Positions 1-8,551 are shown, counted from the first letter of the stretch. The stretch is 64,000 bases of DNA from Phytohabitans rumicis (GCF_011764445.1 NZ_BLPG01000001.1:1054001-1118000); one strand, 5' to 3'. A program made the numbers and translations. Notes: generated by a model not told the origin, from the sequence alone.

Positions 1-173
1 GCGCGCAGGAAGTACGCGTCCAGCGGGAGCGCCGCACGGCGATGAGTCAGGCCCTCCCCGCCCCGGCCACCGCATCCGGCGGCCAGGGCGGCGACGAGCC
101 CTGCCAGGAACACAGCCGGCGGCGGCGTACGCGTTCGCCGCGGACCCGCCACCGCCGGCTGTCTCGTGGACAT
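1..173 (-). CDS. Lipoprotein N-terminus (partial), possible class F sortase
   Basis: Reading leftward from an ATG at 173, a frame stays open to the window edge. It begins MSTRQPAVAGPRRTRT, then has a hydrophobic stretch ending in the lipobox LAAGC followed by Gly-rich residues, which marks a lipid-anchored exported protein (cleavage before Cys at about residue 34). Only 57 residues are visible, so no catalytic domain can be seen. It starts 2 bases after the stop of the LAxTG protein gene on the same strand. Actinobacteria often place a class F sortase directly after such a surface protein, so a sortase is the best guess, resting on context only. Confidence 0.5.
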   Translation of the reverse strand, partial: MSTRQPAVAGPRRTRTPPPAVFLAGLVAALAAGCGGRGGEGLTHRRAALPLDAYFLR

Positions 174-175
174 GG

Positions 176-377
176 TCAGACGGTCCGGCGCCGGCGGGCG
201 ACGATCACGAACACCAGACCGGCCACGACGAGTGCCGCTCCGACGCCCACCGAGATGGGCAGCCACCGGCCGGTGCCGGTTGACGCGAGGTTTCCGCCCC
301 CGGCGACCGGCGTGGCGGACGGACCGCCCGTGGCCGGCGGCGGTGCGGCGGCGCCGCCCCGTCCGGGCGTGGCAGCA
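176..377 (-). pseudogene. C-terminal remnant of LAxTG-anchored surface protein
   Basis: The leftward frame ending at the stop 178-176 encodes a Pro/Ala/Gly-rich stretch, then the sorting motif LASTG, a hydrophobic segment (LPISVGVGAALVVAGLVFVIV) and the basic tail ARRRRTV. That is the textbook cell-wall sorting signal; LAxTG is the form used by actinobacterial class E sortases. Going upstream, the reading frame runs into sequence that reads as a serine recombinase on the other strand at about 375, so the N-terminal body of the protein is missing here. The 5' boundary is approximate. Confidence 0.6.
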
Positions 378-720
378 CGAGGCGGCGGCGGATCTGGTCG
401 CTAGGCACGGAGTGATCGTGGCGGAGTACTTCGACGTCGGCTGCTCCCGTCGGCTGCCCTGGACCCAACGACCACGAGCGGCGGCCCTGCTGGACACGAT
501 CGCTGAGCCGGGCCGCAGGTTCGACGCGATCGTGGTCGGTGTGTACGAGCGCGCGTTCGCCGGCGACCAACTCATTCACCTGCTTCCCACGCTCGACCAG
601 CATGGGGTTAAGTTTGGTTGCCCGAAGCCGGCGGTCCGATCAATGTGGACGATCCAGCGCACCGGGCGCTGATCCTGCTGCTCGGTCAGTGGCCGCGATG
701 CTGGCTTCGTCAAAGCCCAA
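378..720 (+). pseudogene. Serine recombinase (resolvase) N-terminal fragment
   Basis: The rightward frame through 378-600 reads VIVAEYFDVGCSRRLPWTQR, then RPRAAALLDTI, FDAIVVGVYERAFAGDQL and LLPTLDQHGV. This is the typical catalytic-domain order of large serine recombinases of actinomycete integrative elements. After about 605 the match continues in another frame (GGPINVDDPAHRALILLLG), so there is at least one frameshift, and the similarity then fades. The N-terminal catalytic serine region and the whole C-terminal DNA-binding half are absent. It looks like scar sequence of a lost mobile element that also cut off the surface-protein gene to the left. Confidence 0.6.
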
Positions 721-780
721 GCCATCACGGCGATCCCGGCGCCGTCCGACGTTCCCGCGCTGGACTGGCGTCCCATTTGC

Positions 781-1084
781 GCGGAGTGGGTTGATGGCGG
801 CTCGGGTGGTGACCTCGTTGATCCGGCCGATCGGGTGACTTTGGACGAGTCGGTCAATATGGCGTTTCTGGTTGTGTTGGAGTCGATGACGCCGGCTGAG
901 CGGGTGGCGTTCATCCTGCACGACGTATTTCGCTTTTCGTTCGCTGAGGTGGCTGGGATCGTTGGGCGTACGCCGGCGGCCTGTCGTCAGTTGGCCTCGT
1001 CGGCTCGGCGCCGTATCCGCGTCGCGCAGGTTCCTGCGGCTTCGGTGGCAGGGCGGGCTGATGTGGTGCGGGCTTTCAAGCAGG
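781..1084 (+). repeat. 304-bp inverted repeat, left copy
   Basis: Compared base by base, this stretch is the exact reverse complement of 7954-8257 inside the intact ECF sigma gene. The match ends sharply at both sides: C780 against T at the partner, and T1085 against C. A further identical block (about 1086-1117) follows after a gap of about 52 bases relative to the partner. The two copies bracket the SARP, idi, THN synthase and DUF3050 genes. Confidence 0.9.
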
Positions 1085-1275
1085 TACGCCACGACGATCG
1101 CCGACGGCGGCGGCCTCTCCACCGCGCTCCAACGGCCAACCCGGACTGGTGGCGCACCAAAGGGGCGCACCATGGTGGCACTGGCCTTCGAGTTCGCGGG
1201 CGACCAGAATCAAGCACATCTGGGGAGTGCGGAATCCCGAAAATCTCCGGCCCTGGACGGCCCAACCCGCGTCCC
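781..1275 (+). pseudogene. Truncated, chimeric ECF sigma factor remnant
   Basis: The first part encodes sigma region 4 (SMTPAERVAFILHDVF, then FAEVAGIVGRTPAACRQL) and is identical in DNA to the intact ECF gene at 7613-8551. It lacks the start codon and region 2. After 1084 about 52 bases are missing relative to that gene. From about 1130 the sequence still resembles the SnoaL-like C-terminus (IKHIWGVRNPENLRPW) but is clearly diverged and in another frame. The mix of perfect and diverged segments suggests a chimera of two ECF paralogues or local gene conversion. It is not expected to make a working sigma factor. Confidence 0.75.
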
Positions 1276-1532
1276 GCCAAGAAACCGACACCGGAACGTC
1301 GTTATCCACCGACCTGCGGCAACGCCCACGACCTGCGCCTATTGCGCCATTGGGACCATTTACAGACTTCGTTGCCACGGCGTTCGATAGCCGGTAGCAT
1401 TTGAGTCTGCATGCTACGTGAGAGCAGCCCTCATTTTTACGGGGAAGGGGCCATCATGCGGCTAGTGATCAATTCTCGCGGCACGGACGGGACAAACCAC
1501 ACAAATCCTCATACCGTCACAAGTGCCAACGT

Positions 1533-4500
1533 ATGATCAGCACGGCAGCCACCAGGACACGTCCTACCTTGCCGGACTCTCTTAGGCGGATCGAACCGCA
1601 GTCGTCTGCGGTGCCGCGTTCCACCAAGGTGATGGTGGAGTTCCGTGCGTTGGGGCCGATGGAGGCGATCGTCGCTGGTCGGCTGGTGAATCTGGGCGCA
1701 CCCAAGCAGCGTGCGTTGCTGGCCTTGTTGGTGAGTCGGGTGGGTCAGCCAGTGGCGGTGGAATTGATGCTGGAAGCCTTATGGGCAGGGCATCCGCCAC
1801 CGTCTGCGATGACCTCGCTGCAGGCGTATGTGGCCAACCTGCGGAGGGCGCTGGAACCCGGGCGGCCTCCACGGACACCGGCGACGGTGTTGCGCACTTG
1901 CCCTCGGGGCTATCTGCTGGACAGCCAAATCATCGACGTGGATGCCGATCGATTCGGGGAGCACGCCGCTGCGGGCTGGCAGGCGTGGGATCGGGATGAT
2001 CCGCAGCAGGCGTTGTCTGAGTTCGAGGCGGGGTTGGCGCTGTGGCGGGGGCAGGCATACGCGGATGTGGCCGCCGCTACCTGCGTGGTGCCGGAAGTCG
2101 TGCGGCTGGAGGAACTCCATCTGTCCGTTGTGGAGGCACGCTGCGCGGCGCTGCTGGCGGTGGGCGCTCATGAGATGGCGGTGGCCGAGCTGGAGGCATT
2201 CGTTCAGGCGCATCCGCTGCGTGAGTACGGCTGCGAGCTGTTGAGCCTGGCGCTGTACCGGGCCGGACGACAGGCCGATGCGTTGCGAGTGCTGCGGACC
2301 ATCCAGAAACGGCTATCCGAAGAGCTCGGCATCGACCCCAAACCAGCGTTACAGCACCTGGAGCGCGAGATCCTGAACCAGGTTCCGGCTCTGGACTGGC
2401 AGCCGACCTCGACCGTCCCAGCCTTGACGGTGTCGAGCAGGCCCACGTCTCCACCGCAGCTGTGCACGACCAGTCCGTCGTCCTCGCCGGTTGCGAACGG
2501 GGAGGTGTTCGTCGGTCGCGAGGTGCCGCTGCGGCAACTGGTGGAGGCATTGGCCGCCGCGGCGGATGGTCAGGGGCGGGTGGTGACCGTGTCCGGGGAG
2601 CCGGGGATTGGTAAGACCAGCCTGTTGCGGCGCTTCGCCAACCTGGTGGCTGTGCCGGTGCTCTGGGGCACGTGCCCCGAGCATGTCGCCGCACCGCCAT
2701 TGTGGATCTGGGAGCAGGTGCTGCGTGCGGTGGGCACGTGCTTTCGGCAGCGTTCGATACCGGCGCCGGTGGCCGAGATCCTGGACGGGGACAGCCAGCA
2801 GCGGGTGGAAGCTGTGGACGTGACCGGTGCCACCTTGCGGCGGTTCGAGGCGATCGTCCAGTACCTGGCTGACGCGTCCCAAACCGCGCCGCTGGTGGTC
2901 CTGCTTGATCATCTGCATCGAGCGGACGGGGGTTCACTGCGACTGCTGGCCCACATGGCTGAGGCGGTGCCAGCGAGTCGGCTACTGCTGGTGGTGTCCT
3001 ACCGTTCCGGCGAGGCCGCTTCGCTGGCCGAGACGTTGGCCGCGTTGGCCCGCTCCGGGATGACGCGAATAGAGCTGAGCGGCCTGAACACCCAGGACAC
3101 TCAGACGCTGGCGAGCGCCATTCTCCAGCAGCAGGTCAGCAGGGACACGGCGGAAGGACTCTGGGCTCGCACCGAGGGTAACCCGTTCTTCCTGCGGGAG
3201 CTGATCAAGCTGTTGACCACCAAACAACGTGTGGATCAACCCCATACGGCACCGGTGCCGGTGCCGGTGCGCGAGGTGGTGCTGCGGCGCATCGCGCGGT
3301 TGCCCCAGGCTGCCGCCGAGGTGCTGTCAGTGGCCGCTGTCGCCGGCAGGCACTTCGACATCGAGGTCGTCGCCGAAGGTGCCTCGGTCGAGATCGAGGC
3401 AGCGCTGGATGTCCTCGACATTGCAGTCGCAGCCGGCCTGATCGTCGAAGACCCACGGCGGCTGGGCTGGTTCCGCTTCGCCCACACCGTCGTCGCCGAG
3501 GCGCTGTACGAGACCACCGGCCGGCTACGCCGGGCGCGCCTTCACCGGCGCATCGGTACGGCGGCGGCCCGGGCTTGGTTGGGAAACACCGACCGTGCCG
3601 GCGAGATTGCCCGCCACTGGCTTCTCGCCGCCGAGCTCGACCCCACCGCTGCCGCCCATGCCTTGACCCATGCCACCACCGCGGCCCGCGTCGCCGACGC
3701 CCGACTAGCGTTCGACGAGGCCGCCGCGCTGTGGCGGCAAGCCCTGACCGTCGCCGACCTGGCCGAAAAGGAAGACCTCGACCGGTTTCCGCTACTGATC
3801 GGCCTGGGGACGTCCCTGTATCGGGCTGGCAACCCGGACGACGGCCTTCCGATATTTATCCAAGCTATGGAGGAAGCCCTCGCGCCACATGACGCTGGCG
3901 GCGGTGCGGATGGCGCTCGACTGGTCACCGCGGCGGTCGCGGCCCTCAGCGAGCTGAACTGGTACCCGGCCAAGCCCGGCGAAGTCAACAAACGGCTCGT
4001 TGATGTCTTCGAGCAAGGGCTGGCCCAAGTGACCGACCCTGTGCACCGCGCGCTGGTTCTGTCCTGTCTCGCCGTCGCCCGCTACTACGACGGTGACCCG
4101 GTGGGCCGCGCCGCGCGTTCAGATGAGGCACTGGCCCTCGTCCGGCGCACGACCGACGAGTTGGCACTCGCCCACGTCCTGCACCTGCGGGCCGTGGCGC
4201 TCAAGGGGCCCGACCACCTCGACCAACGCCTCCGCGCGGTCACCGAGCTGCTGGCGTTGCCCGGCCTGCCGCCGTCCATGACGGTCCGCGCCCGGCAGCT
4301 CCGTGCCCGAGCACTGGTCACTTTGGGCCGCGTTTTCGAGGCGTCCGCTGAATTAGATCTCGCAGCCCAGCTGACGGACGACCAATGCGCACCCCTTTGT
4401 ACCCAACTCGCCTGGTCCCAAGCCGCCTTGCTACTGCTTGGCGGGCGTTGCCGGGAGGCGGACGAGTTGCGGCGTGCCGCCTACGACTGGCATTCGCGGA

Positions 4501-5048
4501 TGAAGTGGGGTGCCGCGCGGTTGAACCGAGTGGTCCAGATGTGGGAGGTCGCCTATCTCACCGGCGATGGCGCGAGTCTCGTCGGCGAGCTGCGCACTGT
4601 CGCGGAGTACGCTGATCTGCCCGCGCTGCACAGCATTCTCGGGATGGCACTGGCCGAGGCGGGGCACATGCGCGATGCCCGCATGGCGTTGCGCCGGCTC
4701 CCGTGCGGGCCCAAGGATCACTTGTGGCTCTATACCCAGTGTTGGGCGCTGCTCGCCGCATCACGTCTCGACGAGACTGAGCTGGTCACCCGGCTGCGGG
4801 CCGAGCTGCTGCCTTACCGCCATCTGGCATGTTCCGTTTCGGACGTGGTGATCAGCGGGTCAGTGGCCTACTTCACCGCGGAGGCCGCTTTGGGCCTCGG
4901 TGACGTTGACGCCGCCCTGGTCGATCTCCACATCGCTCTCGACACGACCCGACGGATGGGCGCCCAGCTATGGCTGGACCGGGTGCGCGAGCGTATCGGC
5001 CGGTGCGGAGACACCAAGGCGCGGCTGGTAGCGATGCCGATCGGTTAG
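1533..5048 (+). CDS. Large SARP-family regulator with ATPase and TPR-like regions
   Basis: This protein of 1171 residues has an AfsR-type order: a winged-helix DNA-binding domain (about 34-115, FRALGPMEAIVAGRLVNLGA), a bacterial activator domain (about 125-270), an NTPase domain with Walker A GEPGIGKTS near 356, and a long alpha-helical C-terminal half. Such proteins activate the adjacent antibiotic gene cluster. ATG 1533 and ATG 1632 (MVEFRALG, starting right at the conserved domain) are both possible starts. Codons 83, 273 and 941 (1779, 2349, 4353) are TTA, which in actinomycetes points to dependence on the rare leucyl-tRNA bldA. Its stop overlaps the convergent idi stop. It is the only regulator of this class here and so the likely pathway activator. 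Confidence 0.88.
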   Translation: MISTAATRTRPTLPDSLRRIEPQSSAVPRSTKVMVEFRALGPMEAIVAGRLVNLGAPKQRALLALLVSRVGQPVAVELMLEALWAGHPPPSAMTSLQAYVANLRRALEPGRPPRTPATVLRTCPRGYLLDSQIIDVDADRFGEHAAAGWQAWDRDDPQQALSEFEAGLALWRGQAYADVAAATCVVPEVVRLEELHLSVVEARCAALLAVGAHEMAVAELEAFVQAHPLREYGCELLSLALYRAGRQADALRVLRTIQKRLSEELGIDPKPALQHLEREILNQVPALDWQPTSTVPALTVSSRPTSPPQLCTTSPSSSPVANGEVFVGREVPLRQLVEALAAAADGQGRVVTVSGEPGIGKTSLLRRFANLVAVPVLWGTCPEHVAAPPLWIWEQVLRAVGTCFRQRSIPAPVAEILDGDSQQRVEAVDVTGATLRRFEAIVQYLADASQTAPLVVLLDHLHRADGGSLRLLAHMAEAVPASRLLLVVSYRSGEAASLAETLAALARSGMTRIELSGLNTQDTQTLASAILQQQVSRDTAEGLWARTEGNPFFLRELIKLLTTKQRVDQPHTAPVPVPVREVVLRRIARLPQAAAEVLSVAAVAGRHFDIEVVAEGASVEIEAALDVLDIAVAAGLIVEDPRRLGWFRFAHTVVAEALYETTGRLRRARLHRRIGTAAARAWLGNTDRAGEIARHWLLAAELDPTAAAHALTHATTAARVADARLAFDEAAALWRQALTVADLAEKEDLDRFPLLIGLGTSLYRAGNPDDGLPIFIQAMEEALAPHDAGGGADGARLVTAAVAALSELNWYPAKPGEVNKRLVDVFEQGLAQVTDPVHRALVLSCLAVARYYDGDPVGRAARSDEALALVRRTTDELALAHVLHLRAVALKGPDHLDQRLRAVTELLALPGLPPSMTVRARQLRARALVTLGRVFEASAELDLAAQLTDDQCAPLCTQLAWSQAALLLLGGRCREADELRRAAYDWHSRMKWGAARLNRVVQMWEVAYLTGDGASLVGELRTVAEYADLPALHSILGMALAEAGHMRDARMALRRLPCGPKDHLWLYTQCWALLAASRLDETELVTRLRAELLPYRHLACSVSDVVISGSVAYFTAEAALGLGDVDAALVDLHIALDTTRRMGAQLWLDRVRERIGRCGDTKARLVAMPIG

Positions 5049-5653
5049 ACGACGCCGTCGGTGACCGCGCTGTCGCTGGCCGTCGGGAGGGCGAGTGCGG
5101 CGGCCGCTGGCAGGCGGCCGGCCGCCTCGGTAGCCACCGAGAGCACGCCGAGCAGCCAGGGGGCGTACCGATCCGGGCAGTCGGACATGTCCGCGCGTAG
5201 CAGGTCCGGCGTCACCCAGCCCACACCGGCCACCTCGGCCGGATCCAACTGCAGGCAGGGCTCCACCGGCACCCGGCCGACCAGGACGTGGTCGTACTCG
5301 TATTCGACCCGGCCGGTCTGCGGGTCCTCGGCCCGGTACAGGTGCACCCCGGCCAGGTGCAGCCCCACCCCTCGGAGCCCGATCTCCTCGATCATCCGCT
5401 GCGTGGCCGCGTCGAACACCGCCTGTCCTGGGGCCGGGTGACCACAGCAGGCGTTGGCCCAGCGCAGCGGGAACCGGGTCTTCACCGCGGCCCGTTGCTG
5501 CACCATGACGCGGCCCACATCGTCCAACAGCATCACCGAGAACGCCCGGTGCAGCCGGCCAGGCGCGGCGTGCGCCTCGGCGACCGTGCATGAACCGGTG
5601 GCCGAGCCGTCGGCGCCCACGAGCTCCACCAGCTGTAATTCCCGACCAACCAT
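5045..5653 (-). CDS. idi: Isopentenyl-diphosphate delta-isomerase, type I
   Basis: A Nudix-fold protein of 202 residues from the ATG at 5653, which has GGAGG eight bases upstream; the frame extends further upstream without a comparable ribosome site. It carries LHRAFSVMLLDD, FPLRWANACCGHP with the catalytic Cys, the Nudix-like AATQRMIEEIG and the EYEYDH acidic segment of type I IDI. It interconverts IPP and DMAPP, the starters for prenyl chains. It lies 32 bases after the THN synthase gene and is probably co-transcribed with it. That fits a cluster needing GPP and DMAPP for naphthalene prenylation. Confidence 0.88.
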   Translation of the reverse strand: MVGRELQLVELVGADGSATGSCTVAEAHAAPGRLHRAFSVMLLDDVGRVMVQQRAAVKTRFPLRWANACCGHPAPGQAVFDAATQRMIEEIGLRGVGLHLAGVHLYRAEDPQTGRVEYEYDHVLVGRVPVEPCLQLDPAEVAGVGWVTPDLLRADMSDCPDRYAPWLLGVLSVATEAAGRLPAAAALALPTASDSAVTDGVV

Positions 5654-5685
5654 GGCGAGTCGCCTCCTCGTGAAACTCCGTTTGC

Positions 5686-6753
5686 TTAGTGCACATTCGT
5701 CGGTGCGTCGGTGCTCCATGCGCCCAGCGCCATTTCTGCGGTGATGCCGGGACCAAAGCCCGCGAGCAGGCCGGTCCCACCCGGGACCGGCGGGTCTTCG
5801 TCGAATAGCCTGCGCAGCGCGTCGAGTACGACCGCGCTGGCGATGTTGCCGTATTGGGTCAGCGTCGCCCAGCTGTGCCGAAACCTTTCACGATCGACAT
5901 CGAGAAACTTGGCGAGATCGTCCAAAATCCGCGGACCGCCAGCGTGAACGATGTAGAAGTCGAGGTTACGAACATCCCAGCCGTGGTCCGTGGCGAGGTC
6001 ACGCAGCACCGGGGCGAGCGGTTCCATCGTCCCGGGCACCCGCCGATCCAGCTGAAAGTGGAAGCCGGTGGCGCGCACTGCGTAGGAGATCCATTCCTCG
6101 GTGTTCGGGATGAGATAGGAGGCGTTGCGCTGCAGCGTCATGCCGGTGCCACCGCTGCCGCGCACCACGGCGGCCGCGACCGCGTCACCGAACAACCCGT
6201 CAGACAGCAGCGCACCCACCCCGTCGTCGTCGGGTTGGTAACACAGCGAACACAGCTCGCAGGCGACGATCAGGACGTTGCTCCCGGGGTACGCCTTGCA
6301 GAAGTCGTGGGCACGATTGATAGCCGCTCCACCCGCCGCACAACCCAACTGTGCGATAGGTATCTGTCGAGTGTCGGATCGGAACCCCATGCTGTTGATC
6401 AGCCATGCGGTCAGCGACGGCATCAGAAATCCGGTGCAAGAGACATAGATGATCAAGTCGATGTCGCGCACGCCGACGCCGGCGTTCGCGAGGGCCTGTT
6501 CGATGACCCCCGGGCACCGCTTCTTGGATTCGAGCGCATAGATTCGGTTGCGCTCCTCGAAGCCCGGGTGGCGGAGGGCTTCTTCGATGGGCTGCACAAT
6601 GTGCCGCTTCTGCACCCCTGTGTTCTGAATCAGTCGAAGCACTAAAGGGAGCTGCGGCTTTCCGGCGTGCGCTCGTTCTGCGAATGCCAGAGTATCCTCC
6701 ATTGTGATGACATATTCCGGTACACTCACCGACGGCTTGCACAACGTTGGCAT
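5686..6753 (-). CDS. Type III PKS, 1,3,6,8-tetrahydroxynaphthalene synthase
   Basis: A chalcone-synthase-fold enzyme of 355 residues. The catalytic triad is visible as Cys138 (AQLGCAAGG), His270 (IVHAGGPRI) and Asn303 (YGNIAS). It also has the extra Cys106 (YVSCTGFLMPS) that is characteristic of bacterial THN synthases (RppA family). The expected reaction joins five malonyl-CoA units to give THN, the aromatic core of flaviolin and the naphthoquinone meroterpenoids. The ATG at 6753 has AAGGAAAG about 11 bases upstream. A strong hairpin 40-80 bases upstream insulates it from the DUF3050 gene, so it likely has its own promoter in that gap. It is followed directly by idi. Confidence 0.93.
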   Translation of the reverse strand: MPTLCKPSVSVPEYVITMEDTLAFAERAHAGKPQLPLVLRLIQNTGVQKRHIVQPIEEALRHPGFEERNRIYALESKKRCPGVIEQALANAGVGVRDIDLIIYVSCTGFLMPSLTAWLINSMGFRSDTRQIPIAQLGCAAGGAAINRAHDFCKAYPGSNVLIVACELCSLCYQPDDDGVGALLSDGLFGDAVAAAVVRGSGGTGMTLQRNASYLIPNTEEWISYAVRATGFHFQLDRRVPGTMEPLAPVLRDLATDHGWDVRNLDFYIVHAGGPRILDDLAKFLDVDRERFRHSWATLTQYGNIASAVVLDALRRLFDEDPPVPGGTGLLAGFGPGITAEMALGAWSTDAPTNVH

Positions 6754-6792
6754 GTCTGGAATCCACTTTCCTTAGAGTCCGCAACCTGGATC

Positions 6793-6832
6793 GGCCCAGG
6801 GTGTCCAAACGACGGGTTGGACACCCTGGGCC
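6793..6832 (-). terminator. Strong hairpin after the DUF3050 gene
   Basis: A perfect 16-bp inverted repeat (6793-6808 with 6817-6832, stem GGCCCAGGGTGTCCAA, 8-nt loop) begins 25 bases past the DUF3050 stop on the same strand. There is no clear U tract, which is common for actinomycete terminators. It most likely ends the sigma/DUF3050 transcript before the THN synthase gene. Confidence 0.75.
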
Positions 6833-6857
6833 ACGAGCCACCTGTTACAGCAGTCAA

Positions 6858-7616
6858 TCAACGATCGTTGTCGAACTCTGCGAGCACGCCGTCCCACAAT
6901 CCGATGCGTGCCCGGATCGCTTCGACACTGACCGACTCGGCCTCGGCCTCGCGGACGGGATCGCCGTCACACAGCGACGCGAGCAGGCGCAGTGCCAGTG
7001 GGCCATGCTCGTTGTGATCCAGTGCGATGTGGCGGTCCAGGTAGTGCCGGAACACCGGCGCGTTTGCGAGTACGTCCTCCACATTGGACCTAACTGCGGT
7101 GAACACGTCCGGCAGCAAGTTTTCCCGGCCGTGGCAGAACGACGAGGCCACCTCGTGCGGTGCGCCGTTCAGGGCCACGCCCAGCGTGTGGCTGACGAAC
7201 TCTCGGACGCTTGCGGGCACCTTCGCGTCCTCAAGTGCCGCAATCGGAGCGAGGCCGGCGTCGAGTGCCGCGAGGAAGCTGTCGATCGGTCCCGTGTCGG
7301 CGCCGATTTCGTCCATCGCACGCCGGTACAGCTCGAAGTGGCTGATGTAGCCGCCGCCGATGTCCTCGTCGGTCTCCTCGGCGAGCACGATCTCCAGGAT
7401 GAACCGACCATGGTCGGCCCGCCCTCGCGGCCGCCAGGGCAGCGTCACCGTGGTCACCTCCTCCTGAAGGCGCTTGAGCAGCGTGAAGAAGTCCCACACG
7501 GCGAACACGTGGTGCTTCATAAAAATCCGCAGGCGATCCTCGGTGGTTATCTGTGAGTAAAGGGGATGGTCGATCAGCTTGGCGCGTGTCCTGTCAAACT
7601 CAGCAAGCGCGGTCAA
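6858..7616 (-). CDS. DUF3050 family protein, haem-oxygenase-like fold
   Basis: About 252 residues from a TTG at 7616 with GGGAGGA just upstream. The TTG shares TTGA with the sigma gene stop, so translation is coupled. The sequence (HPLYSQITTEDRLRIFM, FAVWDFFTLLKRLQ, LAEETDEDIGGGYISHFELY, FRHYLDRHIALDHNEHGPLA) matches my knowledge of DUF3050 proteins. These belong to the haem-oxygenase-like superfamily that includes non-haem diiron oxygenases and N-oxygenases. Several His, Glu and Asp residues sit where metal ligands are found in such folds, but I cannot assign them. Substrate unknown; oxidation of an aminonaphthoquinone intermediate is only a hypothesis from the location. Confidence 0.72.
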   Translation of the reverse strand: MTALAEFDRTRAKLIDHPLYSQITTEDRLRIFMKHHVFAVWDFFTLLKRLQEEVTTVTLPWRPRGRADHGRFILEIVLAEETDEDIGGGYISHFELYRRAMDEIGADTGPIDSFLAALDAGLAPIAALEDAKVPASVREFVSHTLGVALNGAPHEVASSFCHGRENLLPDVFTAVRSNVEDVLANAPVFRHYLDRHIALDHNEHGPLALRLLASLCDGDPVREAEAESVSVEAIRARIGLWDGVLAEFDNDR

Positions 7617-8551
7617 CTTTTCCTCCCAATGATTCGGCCCCGCCAGGGACGGAGTTTCTCGGGGTTGCGTACCGCCCAGATGTGCTTGATCCGGTCGCCC
7701 GCAACGTCGAACGCCATCACCGTCACGGTGAGGCCGTCTTGTTGAACCACCAGGCCAGGTTGGCCGTTGACCGTGCGCTCCAGGATCGTCAGCCTGGGCA
7801 CCAAGCCGAGGATCTCGACCAGCCGGCGCGCGATCTGCGCGCCCCCTTCGACCGGGTGCAGGTGGGCGCGTGCGAGGCCGCCGCCGTCGGCGATCGTCGT
7901 GGCGTCGGGGTCGAGGATGCCGATGAGAGCGTCGATGTCCTTGGCTTCCCACGCCTGCTTGAAAGCCCGCACCACATCAGCCCGCCCTGCCACCGAAGCC
8001 GCAGGAACCTGCGCGACGCGGATACGGCGCCGAGCCGACGAGGCCAACTGACGACAGGCCGCCGGCGTACGCCCAACGATCCCAGCCACCTCAGCGAACG
8101 AAAAGCGAAATACGTCGTGCAGGATGAACGCCACCCGCTCAGCCGGCGTCATCGACTCCAACACAACCAGAAACGCCATATTGACCGACTCGTCCAAAGT
8201 CACCCGATCGGCCGGATCAACGAGGTCACCACCCGAGCCGCCATCAACCCACTCCGCACGGTCGGGCAACGGCTCCGGAATCCACTCACCCACGTACCGC
8301 TCCCGCCTGGCCCGCGCCGAGCCCAGCAGGTCCAGACAGATACGACTGGCCACCGTGGTCAACCAACCACCCGGAGACTCGATTGCCTCCAGCTCCCGCC
8401 GCGACATCGCGTACCAACGCGCGTACGTCTCCTGCACCGCGTCCTCGGCCTCGGCCAAAGACCCGAGCAGCCGATACGCCAAATTGATCAACTGACGCCG
8501 CTCACTCACCACCGCACTCAACCCCGGATCGGATCTGGCGCTCATCTCCAC
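7613..8551 (-). CDS. ECF sigma factor with SnoaL-like C-terminal domain (ECF41/SigJ type)
   Basis: A protein of 312 residues: sigma region 2 (INLAYRLLGSLAEAEDAVQE), a GEWIPEPLPD linker, region 4 (AGIVGRTPAACRQLAS) and a C-terminal SnoaL-like domain ending HIWAVRNPEKLRPW. ECF41-type sigma factors use this tail to tune their own activity and often sit beside their target oxidoreductase gene. Here the overlapping DUF3050 gene downstream and the divergent WrbA-like gene are natural candidate targets. Start is GTG 8551 or ATG 8545, both near GGTGGAG. Positions 7954-8257 are duplicated exactly, inverted, at 781-1084. Confidence 0.88.
   Translation of the reverse strand: MEMSARSDPGLSAVVSERRQLINLAYRLLGSLAEAEDAVQETYARWYAMSRRELEAIESPGGWLTTVASRICLDLLGSARARRERYVGEWIPEPLPDRAEWVDGGSGGDLVDPADRVTLDESVNMAFLVVLESMTPAERVAFILHDVFRFSFAEVAGIVGRTPAACRQLASSARRRIRVAQVPAASVAGRADVVRAFKQAWEAKDIDALIGILDPDATTIADGGGLARAHLHPVEGGAQIARRLVEILGLVPRLTILERTVNGQPGLVVQQDGLTVTVMAFDVAGDRIKHIWAVRNPEKLRPWRGRIIGRKS
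7954..8257 (-). repeat. 304-bp inverted repeat, right copy
   Basis: Exact reverse complement of 781-1084, lying within the intact ECF sigma gene and covering region 4 and its flanks. Homologous recombination between the two copies would invert the roughly 6.9-kb segment carrying the SARP, idi, THN synthase and DUF3050 genes. Confidence 0.9.
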
